A DNA stretch of 64,000 bases from Symmachiella macrocystis. GTDB lineage: Bacteria > Planctomycetota > Planctomycetia > Planctomycetales > Planctomycetaceae. The stretch covers positions 3,879,490 to 3,943,489 of the forward strand of contig NZ_SJPP01000001.1 in the NCBI RefSeq assembly GCF_007860075.1. Direction: 5' to 3'. Below the pieces are notes generated by a model. It made no database searches, was not told where the DNA came from, and saw only the letters and a program-made list of their open reading frames with translations. Of the stretch, positions 28,032 to 37,720 are shown in pieces; positions within the stretch are counted from its first letter, which is position 1; every line of letters starts with the position of its first letter. The position numbers and the translations under genes are program-made.

Positions 28032-31000
28032 ATGGAAGATCCGTTGGCCGATTCAGAGTCCGCGCTCGCACAACAGATATTTCTTAAAGCCGTCGATGAG
28101 ATTCCGGCTGATCAATGGGACCAATTCGTGCGCGAGGCCTGTGGGGAGAATGCCTCGCTTCAATCGCGCGTCGAAGAACTGCTTGCGGCACACAAGATCG
28201 TATCGGGATACTTCGACAAACCTCCAACGATCTTGGCGTCCCTCGGCAAATCGCAGTCCATGGGCAATCTCACGGGGACCGTTGTCGATGGTTATCAGTT
28301 GGCCGAACAGATTGGCCAAGGCGGGATGGGAGTTGTCTACATCGCCCATCAATTTCAGCCGGTCAGGCGGCAGGTGGCATTCAAAGTTGTCAAACCAGGA
28401 ATGGACACCAAGCAGGTGATCGCCCGTTTCGAAATCGAGCGACGGGCGTTGGCGATGATGGATCACCCCAACATCGCGCATGTTATTGACGCGGGTGAAA
28501 CCGAATCGGGCCGACCATATTTCGTCATGGAGTTGGTGCGGGGGAAGCCGATCACCGATTTTTGCGATGACGCCAAGCTGCGCGCGCGGGATCGTTTGCG
28601 GCTATTTATCAAAGTCTGCTACGCGGTCCAGCATGCGCATCAAAAGGGGATTATTCACCGAGACATCAAACCCAGCAACGTGATGGTCACGCATCACGAT
28701 AGAACTCCCGTTCCTAAGATTATTGATTTTGGCGTCGCTAAGGCAATCAATCAGGAAAGTAGTGAGGAGACTGCACATACGTTGTTTGCGCAACTTGTGG
28801 GGACGCCGCTGTATATGAGTCCCGAACAGGCGGAATGGGGAGGGGCGGACGTTGATACGCGGACCGACATTTATGCGCTTGGCGTCCTGCTGTACGAATT
28901 GTTAACCGGCACCACGCCATTTGACCGGCAGGCTTTGTATGAAGTGACTCAGGACGAAATGCGGCGGATCATTCGCGAAGACGAACCGCTGCGACCTAGT
29001 AGTCGCATTAATACGTTGGATAAAGCAACTTTGACCGATGTCATGGAATGTCGCCGGACGGATCGCAAGCGATTGGGCCAAACCCTCAGTGGCGATTTGG
29101 ATTGGATTATCGTTCGTGCGATCGAAAAAGATCCTCAACGACGGTACCAAACAGCGGGCGAATTTGCCGACGATTTGCAACGGTTTCTTAACGATGAACC
29201 GGTCGCTGCACGGCCTCCGTCGGCTTCGTATCGCTTACGGAAATTTGCCCGTCGACACCGGGCAGCTTTAGGGTCCGCCGCCGCGATCGCATTGAGTTTA
29301 ATTCTAGGCATCACCGTCAGTACGTGGCAGGCATTGGAAATGCACCACGCCTGGAAAGTTGCCGACGAACGCTCCGAAACTGCCGATTGGCAACGAGAGC
29401 GAGCAGAACATGCCAACAGCCGCATACGAAGGCTGTTATACGTCTCGGAAATGAAGGTCGCTGCCGATGCGCTGCGCCGCGAAGACATTCCATCGGCCGT
29501 TCAGTTATTGAACCACCATCTACCAATTCATGGAATGGAGGATCTGCGCGGTTTTGAATGGCATTACATGAACCGCCTCGTAGAACTCCCCAGCCATGCA
29601 ACGATGAGTTGCCCTGACGGCATTTTTTGTGTGCAACCCTCTCCCGATGGATCGCTCTTGGCAGCCGCTTGTGGCGACGGCAATATTTACATCTTCGATG
29701 TGCAGACGGGTAAGGCAGTCCGCACAATATCGACCGGGGCGGAGTCCGCCAATTACGTATGTTGGACCAGCGATCAAACGGAGGTTGCGACTGCCGATGC
29801 GAACGGCCGTATCCAAACCTGGAACGTCTCCGACGGAATGCAAGTGCAGTCGACTGATGCACACGATGGAGAGGTGTATTGCCTGCATTATCTGCCAGGT
29901 GATGCAACGCTCGTCTCCTCCGGCAGCGACGAAATGATCTACAGCTGGGACCGCGCTACCGGCAAAAAAATCGGGGAGTTCGCCGGACACGAACGGGACG
30001 CAGAACAACTTGCGGTCTCCCCCGACGGACGATATGTGGCTTCTGCAAGTAGCGACGGCACCTTGCGGTTGTGGGATCTGCAGAACCAAGAAGAACCGCC
30101 GATCATCTGGGACTTCCATGATTCACGCGTGTTGTGTGTGGCCTATTCCCAAGATGGCCGCCATATTGCCGCCGGCACCGTACACGGGGGAGTGTTTCTG
30201 GTCGATACAAAAACCAACACGCACCGGAAGCTGGGCAGTCAACCCGATGGTGTGGAGTCGGTAACATTCTTGTCCGACGGCGATTGGCTAGCGACCGGCG
30301 ACCGTGGCGCGACGATTCATCTTTGGCCGGTGACCGCGGACGCCGGTCAGGATAACTCGATGTCAGAGAAGAAAATCATGCCCTACTGGAAAGCGCACAC
30401 TGGTCGCGTTCAAGCGTTGGCTGTGACTCCCGGGAGCAATTTACTGGTATCAGGTGGGCTTGACGGTGTCATCAACATGTGGACGACTAATCCACAGTCC
30501 GCCGAGTGGCAAATTGCGACCCCCGGACTGCGCGTGATGGGCATGGCGTTGGGTAATAGCAATCAACTCTATATCGCTGGCAATGAAATCATCCGATATA
30601 ACCTGGCTCGCCGCGAAGGCACTAGCGCCTTTTCAACCCCGCAACCGCGTTGGATGTCGTTAGCGACATCCAACGATGGTCGCCGGATGGCGGCCACCGA
30701 CCATAAAACGTTAAGCATGTTTGATCTCGATTCACAACAACTCATCCAGTCCTGGCCGATTTCTCCTGAGCTTGATGACCCACAAATGGCCGTGTCGCCC
30801 GACGGGCAAAAAGTTGCCACCGCTTGGTGGTCAAGCGTTGACTATATCGAGATCTACGATGTAGATCGGCCGGATCAAATCCTGAGTTTTCCCGCCAAGC
30901 AAAGCCATGCAATCGATTTTTCTCCCGATGGAGATCGCTTGGCCTACGGAACAATGAATGATCTGGTCGTGAGGGACATCGTTCACGATAAGGAACTATT

Positions 31001-31385
31001 GCGTTTGTCCAAGCACTCCAGCACATTGTCAGACTGTGCCTTTGATCCGAGTGGCGATTTGATTGCCACGGTCAGCCATGATCGAACTTTAAAGCTGTGG
31101 AATGCTCACAACGGAGAGCAGCTGTACTCGGTGATCGCTCATGGCGATAAAGTCAAAACTGTCGCATTTTCACCGGATGGCAATACGATTGTCACCGGCG
31201 GCAGAGACCAAGTGGTGAAACTGTGGGACTGCCAAACCGGTCAACCACTGTTCGATTTCGGCACCGAAGCCGATGGGATTGCGGAAGTCCAGTTTTCACC
31301 CGACGGCCAGCGGCTGGTCTGCCTGTTAGGCAACGGGACGATCGTCATTTACGACATTTCCCGACCCGCTGATAATGATACCTAA
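28032..31385 (+). CDS. Ser/Thr protein kinase with C-terminal WD40 beta-propeller
   Basis: The 1117-residue protein has a Hanks-type Ser/Thr kinase domain at about residues 85-385, with the glycine loop GQGGMG (95-100), Lys118 in VAFK, the catalytic Asp211 in HRDIKPSN and DFG with Asp232. The activation segment ends in the GTPLYMSPEQ motif, so the kinase looks active. One transmembrane helix follows (about 411-432). The C-terminal half, from about residue 530 on, is made of many WD40 repeats (VSPDGRYVASASSDGTLRLWD, for example), probably two propellers. The N-terminal 80 residues carry the small helical segment common in this planctomycete family. I chose ATG 28032, as the upstream codons look non-coding. 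It likely senses a ligand outside through the propeller. Confidence 0.9.
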   Translation: MEDPLADSESALAQQIFLKAVDEIPADQWDQFVREACGENASLQSRVEELLAAHKIVSGYFDKPPTILASLGKSQSMGNLTGTVVDGYQLAEQIGQGGMGVVYIAHQFQPVRRQVAFKVVKPGMDTKQVIARFEIERRALAMMDHPNIAHVIDAGETESGRPYFVMELVRGKPITDFCDDAKLRARDRLRLFIKVCYAVQHAHQKGIIHRDIKPSNVMVTHHDRTPVPKIIDFGVAKAINQESSEETAHTLFAQLVGTPLYMSPEQAEWGGADVDTRTDIYALGVLLYELLTGTTPFDRQALYEVTQDEMRRIIREDEPLRPSSRINTLDKATLTDVMECRRTDRKRLGQTLSGDLDWIIVRAIEKDPQRRYQTAGEFADDLQRFLNDEPVAARPPSASYRLRKFARRHRAALGSAAAIALSLILGITVSTWQALEMHHAWKVADERSETADWQRERAEHANSRIRRLLYVSEMKVAADALRREDIPSAVQLLNHHLPIHGMEDLRGFEWHYMNRLVELPSHATMSCPDGIFCVQPSPDGSLLAAACGDGNIYIFDVQTGKAVRTISTGAESANYVCWTSDQTEVATADANGRIQTWNVSDGMQVQSTDAHDGEVYCLHYLPGDATLVSSGSDEMIYSWDRATGKKIGEFAGHERDAEQLAVSPDGRYVASASSDGTLRLWDLQNQEEPPIIWDFHDSRVLCVAYSQDGRHIAAGTVHGGVFLVDTKTNTHRKLGSQPDGVESVTFLSDGDWLATGDRGATIHLWPVTADAGQDNSMSEKKIMPYWKAHTGRVQALAVTPGSNLLVSGGLDGVINMWTTNPQSAEWQIATPGLRVMGMALGNSNQLYIAGNEIIRYNLARREGTSAFSTPQPRWMSLATSNDGRRMAATDHKTLSMFDLDSQQLIQSWPISPELDDPQMAVSPDGQKVATAWWSSVDYIEIYDVDRPDQILSFPAKQSHAIDFSPDGDRLAYGTMNDLVVRDIVHDKELLRLSKHSSTLSDCAFDPSGDLIATVSHDRTLKLWNAHNGEQLYSVIAHGDKVKTVAFSPDGNTIVTGGRDQVVKLWDCQTGQPLFDFGTEADGIAEVQFSPDGQRLVCLLGNGTIVIYDISRPADNDT

Positions 31386-31402
31386 GAGTGTGTTTTCAAA
31401 CT

Positions 31403-31511
31403 GGGAGGGCGAGGCTCTTGCCGAGCCGCGATGAACCCTATTGCTTGCCTTGGCCATGGAAATCTCCACACCAAATGCCACAATGCGGCTCAGCAGGAGC
31501 TTCGCCCTCCC
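31403..31511. repeat. Bipartite inverted repeat (EGEAPAEP family)
   Basis: Two arms of 27 bases, 31403-31429 and 31485-31511, are inverted relative to each other with 23 of 27 bases matching and a 55-base spacer. Read on the minus strand the right arm gives the peptide EGEAPAEP. The right arm is repeated exactly in the arm at 37578-37604. It lies between the kinase and S41 genes. Confidence 0.7.
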
Positions 31512-31675
31512 GGGACGCTGGATGGCAATTGTAAAACGTTAATTTGTAAACTCGTTCTAAGAGATAACAGCGCTTGATCACCGCTGATGAAGATTGATCA
31601 TCGCCGCATGATTGGCGGCGCAACTCGCTCGAGCGATCCTCTTCCCATTCCATCCCAAAGCTCAGAGGTGAAAAA

Positions 31676-33136
31676 ATGAGACGCGCCCTCATTCGATTTC
31701 CGGCAATTTGGATACCGGTGCTGCTGATAGCCGGACTTAACCTCCCGGCACACGGAGAGGACGCCGAAGTGACAAACCCTGACGGCGCCGGCGATGTTAA
31801 AACAGCCGTCGACGAGGTCATGCACGTTGTCAACATGGTATTGGAGCATCACATCGCGCCGCCAACCGGCCAACAAATGGTGGTCGATGTGATTCGCCAC
31901 GTGTATCAAAAGGCACAGTTGCAGATGCCGCCCGACATGCCCCAACTGATTTCCCGACGATCGCTAGAACAGGTTCCCGATTTTTTAAACGATACTCTGG
32001 AGGAAGTGGCTCGTCGGTCCTCGCAGCCATTTCAACCGCTCGTGCGAGAGTCCTTGACCGACATGGTTTCCAACCTGCCCGGCGGAGCCCGCATCACCGC
32101 TGTGCGAAAGCATACCGTGAACGAACAGATCGCCTCAAATCGTTATGTGGGGACAGGGATCGCACTTAGAATGTCAAGCACGGACCATCGGCCGACGATT
32201 ACACATGTCGTTCCCAGGGGCCCCATGGAACTGGCGGGCGGGGAAAAGGGCGATCTGATTATTGAAGTCAACGGCATCAGCACGAAAGGCAAAATGCTGT
32301 CCGAAGTTGTGGAGATGATTCGCGGGCCTGACGGCAGCGAAATCACGTTTGTCGTGCATCAGCCGGACCAACCGCCGCGAACGCTAACCTTCCAGCGGGG
32401 CGTGATCAATTTCCCGTCCCTGTCGAAACCGGAACTCCTGCAACTTCCTGGCCCAAAATTGATCGGATATATGAAAATCAAAAGGATTTCCGCTGCCCTC
32501 GTGCATGAACTACGACAAGCCGAAAAAACGCTGCTTGAACAGGACGTCGACGGAATCGTTTTGGATTTTCGTATGGTTCACGGAGCAGACCTACACCAGT
32601 CCCTGTTACTCGCCAATGCGCTTCTTGATGGCGGTGAAATCGGACAGGTGCGTTCGCGCAGTGGATCACGCGGTTATCAAGCAGAACGCGAGGCTTTATT
32701 TGCGAAATTGCCGATAGCCATCATCGTCGACCGCCACACCTCCGGAACGGCCGAATGGGTTGCGGCGGCGCTGCAGGATCACAAGCGTGCCTTGATCGTT
32801 GGTGCGAAGACCGCCGGGCACGGTTACGGAGATTCGACGTTCCCGATTCCCGACACAGATCGGATGCTCACCATATCAACGTCTGAACTGCTGCGTGCCG
32901 ACGGCATTTCGCTTGTCGGAACCGGTAAGCCGACTAACATCCTGACATTGGTCCGGAGGACTCCGGACGGGCGGCGGCAAAAAGTGTTGCCCCGGAATGG
33001 CAAAAGAATTCCATATCCTCCAGGACCGATCGTGCCAAACAAACGCATTGAGGAAGAGTCTACTGCGGACATCAAAACAAAAGCGGCGGAGATTTTGTTG
33101 AAGGAATTCAAAAAAACAAAACCGACCGCCGATTAA
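31676..33136 (+). CDS. Exported S41-fold protein with PDZ domain, dyad residues missing
   Basis: The 486-residue protein has a signal peptide (hydrophobic to about residue 27), an N-terminal helical region, a PDZ domain (about residues 160-245, GTGIALRM, GDLIIEVNGIS) and a C-terminal S41 peptidase core. The core keeps the family pattern ending in AALQDHKRALIVGAKT. However, the position of the nucleophile Ser is Gly357, with Ser356 next to it (TSGTAE), and the Lys of the Ser-Lys dyad is His382 (TAGHG). So the protein may be inactive or may use an unusual geometry. An AGAGG supports the start. It is followed 27 bases later by the haem/propeller gene. A scaffold or regulatory role is plausible. 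Confidence 0.75.
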   Translation: MRRALIRFPAIWIPVLLIAGLNLPAHGEDAEVTNPDGAGDVKTAVDEVMHVVNMVLEHHIAPPTGQQMVVDVIRHVYQKAQLQMPPDMPQLISRRSLEQVPDFLNDTLEEVARRSSQPFQPLVRESLTDMVSNLPGGARITAVRKHTVNEQIASNRYVGTGIALRMSSTDHRPTITHVVPRGPMELAGGEKGDLIIEVNGISTKGKMLSEVVEMIRGPDGSEITFVVHQPDQPPRTLTFQRGVINFPSLSKPELLQLPGPKLIGYMKIKRISAALVHELRQAEKTLLEQDVDGIVLDFRMVHGADLHQSLLLANALLDGGEIGQVRSRSGSRGYQAEREALFAKLPIAIIVDRHTSGTAEWVAAALQDHKRALIVGAKTAGHGYGDSTFPIPDTDRMLTISTSELLRADGISLVGTGKPTNILTLVRRTPDGRRQKVLPRNGKRIPYPPGPIVPNKRIEEESTADIKTKAAEILLKEFKKTKPTAD

Positions 33137-33163
33137 ATGTTAGGCCAAATAGAGATGCTGATT

Positions 33164-34954
33164 ATGAATGCTCGCTGCATTTTCCTGAGCGCCTTTTTGT
33201 TTCTCAGCGCGTTGATACCCGCCTGGGCTGGGGAGCCGCAGGACGTCGCGGCCCCAAAGCCCGCGCCGTTGCCCACCCAGCTGCGCCGTCCGGTCGCCTT
33301 GGGGTTGCTTGATGACGCAGCGCGCCTCGCCGTCGCTAACCGCCGAAGCGGCACTGTCAGTCTGCTCAACACCGACACGTGGAGCGTGATCAACGAGTTC
33401 CCGGTCGGCAAACAATTGTCAGACCTGGCCGTTCTCTCGGGGGGACGACAACTGTTGGCCACCGACGAGGCGGGGCATGAATTGATTGCGCTACGCTACA
33501 ACAACGATGCACTGCAGGAAACCTCGCGCCTCCCCGTTAGCCCGTTTCCCGTGGATTTGATTCTCAACGACGACGCTACGCGCTGTTACGTGGCATCGCT
33601 GTGGTCGCGGCGGTTGACGATTGTGAGTGTCTCGACGCAAAGCGATTCGAATGTCGAATTGCAAATCCTCAAAACCGTCGCGTTGCCATTCGAGCCGCGA
33701 AAGCTGTTGTTGCTCGGCGACGCCGGGATGTTGATTGTCGCCGACGCGTTCGGCGGACAGCTTGCGGTTGTGGAGGCCGAAACCGGTGAAGTCAGATCCA
33801 TTCGCGAACTCCCTGCGCACAACCTACAAGGCCTGACGCTCAATCATGCGCAGGATTCGGTGTTGATCACGCATCAACATCTCAATCCGTTGGCGCGTGC
33901 GACGTTCAACGATCTGCACTGGGGCATGCTCTCCAACAACGTCGCCCGCCCGATTTCGGTCCAGCGGCTGTTGTCGCCGACGGCCAACTTGCTCGACGGG
34001 CGAGGGGCTGTCCGTTTGGGAGACGTGGGCCACGGCGCAGCTGACCCAGCGGATATCGCCATGCTAGACAATGGGCGCATTGCCATTGCCTTCGCCGGTA
34101 CGGGCGAAGTGGCGATTACCGATCTTGCCGGCCGCGACATGCGGCGCTACAAAACGGGGCGCCGACCCACTGCGCTGCTGGCAACTGTTAATTCCGGTGA
34201 GGTGATCGTGGCCAACACACTTTCCGATTCCATTTCGGTGATCGACCCGGCCGCTGATCCACCCGTGCGAAACATTTCCCTCGGTCCGACACCCGCGCCA
34301 TCCCCACAGACACGAGGGGAATTGTTATTTTTCGACGCCGGCATTTCGCACGACAGCTGGATGAGCTGCCACAGTTGCCACACCGACGGACACACGAGCG
34401 GATTGACGGCCGACACATTGGGGGACGGTTCGTACGGTGCACCGAAACGCATTCCCACTTTACTCGGGGTCTCGCAAACCGATCTGTGGGCCTGGAATGG
34501 CAGCATGAAGGAACTTCATGATCAAATCGATCAATCGATTCGCACCACGCTGCACGGCGATCCCCCCAGCGGGGCAGACGTGAACGATCTGGCCGCCTAC
34601 TTGCAGACCCTCAAACCGCCACCCCCCTTACGGCCGCGAACAATCGATGCGGCCGACGAAGCGAGTCTCACCCGCGGCCAGACGCTGTTTCATGGGATGA
34701 ATTGTATTCAGTGCCACGTCCCGCCGGTGACCTACACGACTGGCGGTGTCTTTGACGTGGATCTGGTGGATGAGGTTGGCAACCGAAAGTTCAATCCACC
34801 CTCCCTGCGCGGCGTGGGCCGACGCCGAGGATTTTTTCACGACAAACGTGCCAAAACACTCGGTGCTGTGTTTACCGATTACCAACATCAATTGGATCGC
34901 GACTTGGGGGTACAAGAGTTCAAAGATCTGGTTCGGTTTTTAGAAAGCCTATAG
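33164..34954 (+). CDS. Exported beta-propeller protein with two c-type haem sites
   Basis: The protein has a signal peptide (hydrophobic stretch to about residue 25, AWAG), then a seven-bladed YVTN/NHL-like beta-propeller (about residues 40-370), and a C-terminal cytochrome-c-peroxidase-like part with two CxxCH haem motifs: CHSCH at about residues 398-402 and CIQCH at about 514-518. Such fusions occur in planctomycetes and are linked to periplasmic electron transfer, perhaps to a peroxide or to a substrate on the propeller. The ATG at 33164 is one of several in frame, the first being 33137 directly after the previous stop. It probably forms an operon with the S41 gene. The partner is unknown. 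Confidence 0.75.
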   Translation: MNARCIFLSAFLFLSALIPAWAGEPQDVAAPKPAPLPTQLRRPVALGLLDDAARLAVANRRSGTVSLLNTDTWSVINEFPVGKQLSDLAVLSGGRQLLATDEAGHELIALRYNNDALQETSRLPVSPFPVDLILNDDATRCYVASLWSRRLTIVSVSTQSDSNVELQILKTVALPFEPRKLLLLGDAGMLIVADAFGGQLAVVEAETGEVRSIRELPAHNLQGLTLNHAQDSVLITHQHLNPLARATFNDLHWGMLSNNVARPISVQRLLSPTANLLDGRGAVRLGDVGHGAADPADIAMLDNGRIAIAFAGTGEVAITDLAGRDMRRYKTGRRPTALLATVNSGEVIVANTLSDSISVIDPAADPPVRNISLGPTPAPSPQTRGELLFFDAGISHDSWMSCHSCHTDGHTSGLTADTLGDGSYGAPKRIPTLLGVSQTDLWAWNGSMKELHDQIDQSIRTTLHGDPPSGADVNDLAAYLQTLKPPPPLRPRTIDAADEASLTRGQTLFHGMNCIQCHVPPVTYTTGGVFDVDLVDEVGNRKFNPPSLRGVGRRRGFFHDKRAKTLGAVFTDYQHQLDRDLGVQEFKDLVRFLESL

Positions 34955-35010
34955 TTTTCAGGGGGCTCTATCATTTCCGTGGTGACTTTCGTAGCAGAGA
35001 AATTCAAATC

Positions 35011-35550
35011 ATGTTGGTGCAATTCGGCGAGAGTCGCTTGGAACTCGCGCAAGGGGACATTACCACACAGCAGGTCGACGCGATCGTAAATGCGGCCAAC
35101 AGCGGACTGCATGGCGGCGGCGGGGTCGACGGTGCGATTCACCGCGCCGCCGGGCCCGAATTGATGCAGGAAACGGACCGCGTTTATCCCGATGGATGTC
35201 CCACTGGTGAGGCAGTCGCCACGGCAGCCTACGGATTACCGGCTAAGTTCGTCTTCCACGCAGTCGGTCCGATCTGGCGGGGCGGCGGACAGAACGAGGC
35301 TGATTTGCTCGGCAGTGCTTACTGTCGCTGCCTGGAACTAGCGGTCCAGCACAATTGTCGATCCATCGCATTTCCCGCCATCAGCACCGGCGTCTATGGT
35401 TATCCCATCGATCTGGCTGCCGAAACCTCACTGGCCGTTGTCCGTGACTTTCTTCAAGAGCAGGGGCGACCGGAGTTGGTCCGGTTTGTTCTCTTCAGCG
35501 GCGGGAGTTATGGTGCATTTGCCCGCGTGTTGGAATTGATGGCCAATTGA
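35011..35550 (+). CDS. Macrodomain ADP-ribose hydrolase-like protein
   Basis: The 179-residue protein is a single macrodomain of the MacroD/YmdB type. It has QGDITTQQVDAIVNAANS with Asn27 and Asn30, the substrate loop GGGGVDGAIHRAAG with the catalytic Asp40, and FPAISTGVYGYP. Family members hydrolyse O-acetyl-ADP-ribose or remove ADP-ribose from proteins. It is separated by 56 bases from the propeller gene and by about 90 from the Hsp70 gene, so it may be in one transcript, but no functional link is obvious. An AGAGAAA lies 13 bases before the ATG. Confidence 0.9.
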   Translation: MLVQFGESRLELAQGDITTQQVDAIVNAANSGLHGGGGVDGAIHRAAGPELMQETDRVYPDGCPTGEAVATAAYGLPAKFVFHAVGPIWRGGGQNEADLLGSAYCRCLELAVQHNCRSIAFPAISTGVYGYPIDLAAETSLAVVRDFLQEQGRPELVRFVLFSGGSYGAFARVLELMAN

Positions 35551-35637
35551 AACGCCGCGCGGTTCTTGCATGCCGTCCCGAGCCCGTTAGAATGCGCGGC
35601 ACGCACGTCCTCACCTGAAATGAAGTATTGATATTCC

Positions 35638-37413
35638 ATGACGACTGAATTTGCCGTTGGCATCGACCTGGGTACCACGAACAGTGTATTGGCCTATTCC
35701 TCACTGGACAGCGAGGATGCGGAGATCCAATTGCTGCCGATCCCCCAACTCGTGGCGGCTGGGACCGTGGACGTGAAAAAAGCGTTGCCGTCGTTTCTAT
35801 ACATCCCCACCGATACGGAAAATGCCGGAAAAGCATTCGCGCTCCCCTGGGAGGATCACCCAGTCGTGACGACTGGCGAATTGGCCCACAAACAGGCAGC
35901 CGACCTCCCCGCGCGAACCGTTGTTTCGGCGAAATCCTGGCTCTGCCATAATCGCGTGGATCGTCACGAGCCCATCCTGCCATGGGGTGCGGGGGAGGAC
36001 ATTCCCAAGGTCTCGCCCGTCTCCGCGGCAGAGCAATATTTGGCCCATCTCGTCGCCGCATGGGACACAGCCCATCCCGATGCCCCTTTAGCCGAACAGC
36101 ACGTCGTACTTACGGTGCCCGCGTCGTTCGATGCCAGTGCGCGGGATTTGACCCGTGAAGCAGCCTTGGCCGCTGGCTTGCCCGAAGAGTTTGTGTTGCT
36201 CGAAGAACCACAGGCAGCGCTCTATGCCTACCTGGCCGCCGCCGGTGATGCTTGGCGTAAAGAATTGGCGGTCGGCGACATCCTATTGGTCTGCGACGTG
36301 GGTGGGGGTACGACCGACTTTACATTGATTGAAGTCAACGAAGAGGACGGCGCGCTAACCCTAGAGCGCCGTGCGGTCGGCAATCACCTGCTCGTGGGAG
36401 GCGACAACATGGACCTCGCCTTGGCACATCAGGCGGCTGCCCAATTCGCGAAAAAAGGAACCCAACTCGATGCTTGGCAGTCCGTGTCATTGTGGCACGC
36501 CTGTCGCAACGCCAAAGAAACGATCTTCGCCGCCGAAGGCCCCGACACGCATCCGGTCACCGTTCTGGGACGCGGCAGCAAACTGATTGGCGGCACCGTG
36601 TCCATCGACATGGACCGCAAAAAATCGGCGTCGCTGCTACTGGATGGCTTTTTCCCCAAGTGTGACATCACGGAAAAACCGCAAGCTACGGCGACTTCCG
36701 GATTCCAAGAAATCGGTTTGCCCTTCGAAGCAGACACGGCGGTCACGCGGCACTTGGCGGCATTTCTCAGCGCGCAGGGCGACGGCGAAGCGGTGCAACC
36801 GACGCGGCTGTTGTTCAACGGCGGTGTCTTCAAAGCCGCTGAATTGCGCAAACGCCTGCAACAAACAATCGCCGGTTGGTCCGAAGTGAAACCGAAGCTG
36901 CTCGATGGCGAACACGATCTTGATTACGCCGTAGCACGCGGTGCTGCCTATTATGCCCGCGCCAAACAAGGCCGCGGCATTCGCATTCGTGGCGGAACGT
37001 CGCATGCGTATTACGTCGGGATCGAAACCTCTGGCCCAGCGATTCCCGGCGTGCCCCGTCCCTTACGCGCACTGTGCGTCGCTGCACTGGGAATGGAAGA
37101 AGGCACCGAAGTCGACGTGCCCTCCGCAGAAATCGGTTTGGTCGTTGGCCAACCCGCGCACTTTCGCTTCTTCAGCTCCGCCACGCGCCGTGACGACCAA
37201 CCGGGCAACGTCATCGCCTCCTGGACGACCGACGAAATCACCGAGACCGATCCGCTGGAAGCCACATTACCGGCATCCGCCGAGACCGATGAGGGCTACG
37301 TGCCCGTCAAATTCCACGCCAAAATCACCGAACTCGGAATGTTCGAATTGTGGGGTGTCAGCACCACCAACGACGGACGCTGGAAACTAGAATTCAACGT
37401 CCGCGCCAACTAG
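35638..37413 (+). CDS. Hsp70-family protein (non-canonical DnaK homologue)
   Basis: The 591-residue protein has an Hsp70 nucleotide-binding domain: phosphate 1 loop GIDLGTTNSV at residues 8-17, VVLTVPASFDASARDLTREAA, the connect region with LLEEPQAALYAY, and phosphate 2 loop VCDVGGGTTDFTLIEV. The substrate-binding half is present but divergent and has an ordinary length for a HscC-like or planctomycete-specific Hsp70. It is not the main DnaK, which normally sits with DnaJ and GrpE. The N-terminal half is well conserved, so ATP binding is likely. It lies in a same-strand run with the macrodomain gene and ends at a nested palindromic element. Confidence 0.85.
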   Translation: MTTEFAVGIDLGTTNSVLAYSSLDSEDAEIQLLPIPQLVAAGTVDVKKALPSFLYIPTDTENAGKAFALPWEDHPVVTTGELAHKQAADLPARTVVSAKSWLCHNRVDRHEPILPWGAGEDIPKVSPVSAAEQYLAHLVAAWDTAHPDAPLAEQHVVLTVPASFDASARDLTREAALAAGLPEEFVLLEEPQAALYAYLAAAGDAWRKELAVGDILLVCDVGGGTTDFTLIEVNEEDGALTLERRAVGNHLLVGGDNMDLALAHQAAAQFAKKGTQLDAWQSVSLWHACRNAKETIFAAEGPDTHPVTVLGRGSKLIGGTVSIDMDRKKSASLLLDGFFPKCDITEKPQATATSGFQEIGLPFEADTAVTRHLAAFLSAQGDGEAVQPTRLLFNGGVFKAAELRKRLQQTIAGWSEVKPKLLDGEHDLDYAVARGAAYYARAKQGRGIRIRGGTSHAYYVGIETSGPAIPGVPRPLRALCVAALGMEEGTEVDVPSAEIGLVVGQPAHFRFFSSATRRDDQPGNVIASWTTDEITETDPLEATLPASAETDEGYVPVKFHAKITELGMFELWGVSTTNDGRWKLEFNVRAN

Positions 37414-37432
37414 CGGCGGCACTTTTTCGTGC

Positions 37433-37719
37433 GAGCTTCCGCTCGATGGGCGACCGTCGCTCCCGTTGGTCGCTGGGGATTTGAATATGGCGTTCCCGGG
37501 AGGGTTAGGCTCCGGCCGCGCGCTACCGAAAAGTGTCATTCGCTCAAAGATTCCCACACCAAGTCCAACGCAACGATGCGGCTCAGCAGGAGCTTCGCCC
37601 TCCCAAAAACACCACCACCCCAAAGCGCAGCGACCAACGGAAGCGACCTAACCAAATTGAGCGGAAGCTCACACCAAGCGGTTATGCCGTCGGAAGCTCA
37701 CACCAGGCGGCTGTGCCGC
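37433..37719. repeat. Nested palindromic element with three arm pairs and a 29-base tandem repeat
   Basis: Three pairs of inverted arms are nested: outer GAGCTTCCGCTC (37433-37444 and 37659-37670, exact), middle arms of 19 bases (37456-37474 and 37629-37647, 18 of 19 match), and inner arms of the EGEAPAEP family (37498-37521 and 37578-37604). Two tandem 29-base units, 25 of 29 identical, follow at 37662-37690 and 37691-37719, up to the ruvB stop. It lies between convergent Hsp70 and ruvB genes. Confidence 0.7.
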
Positions 37720-37720
37720 A

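Noticed and set aside
31438-31836. Minus-strand open frame containing EGEAPAEP
   Set aside because: The peptide comes from the palindromic repeat, and the rest of the frame is antisense to the S41 gene.
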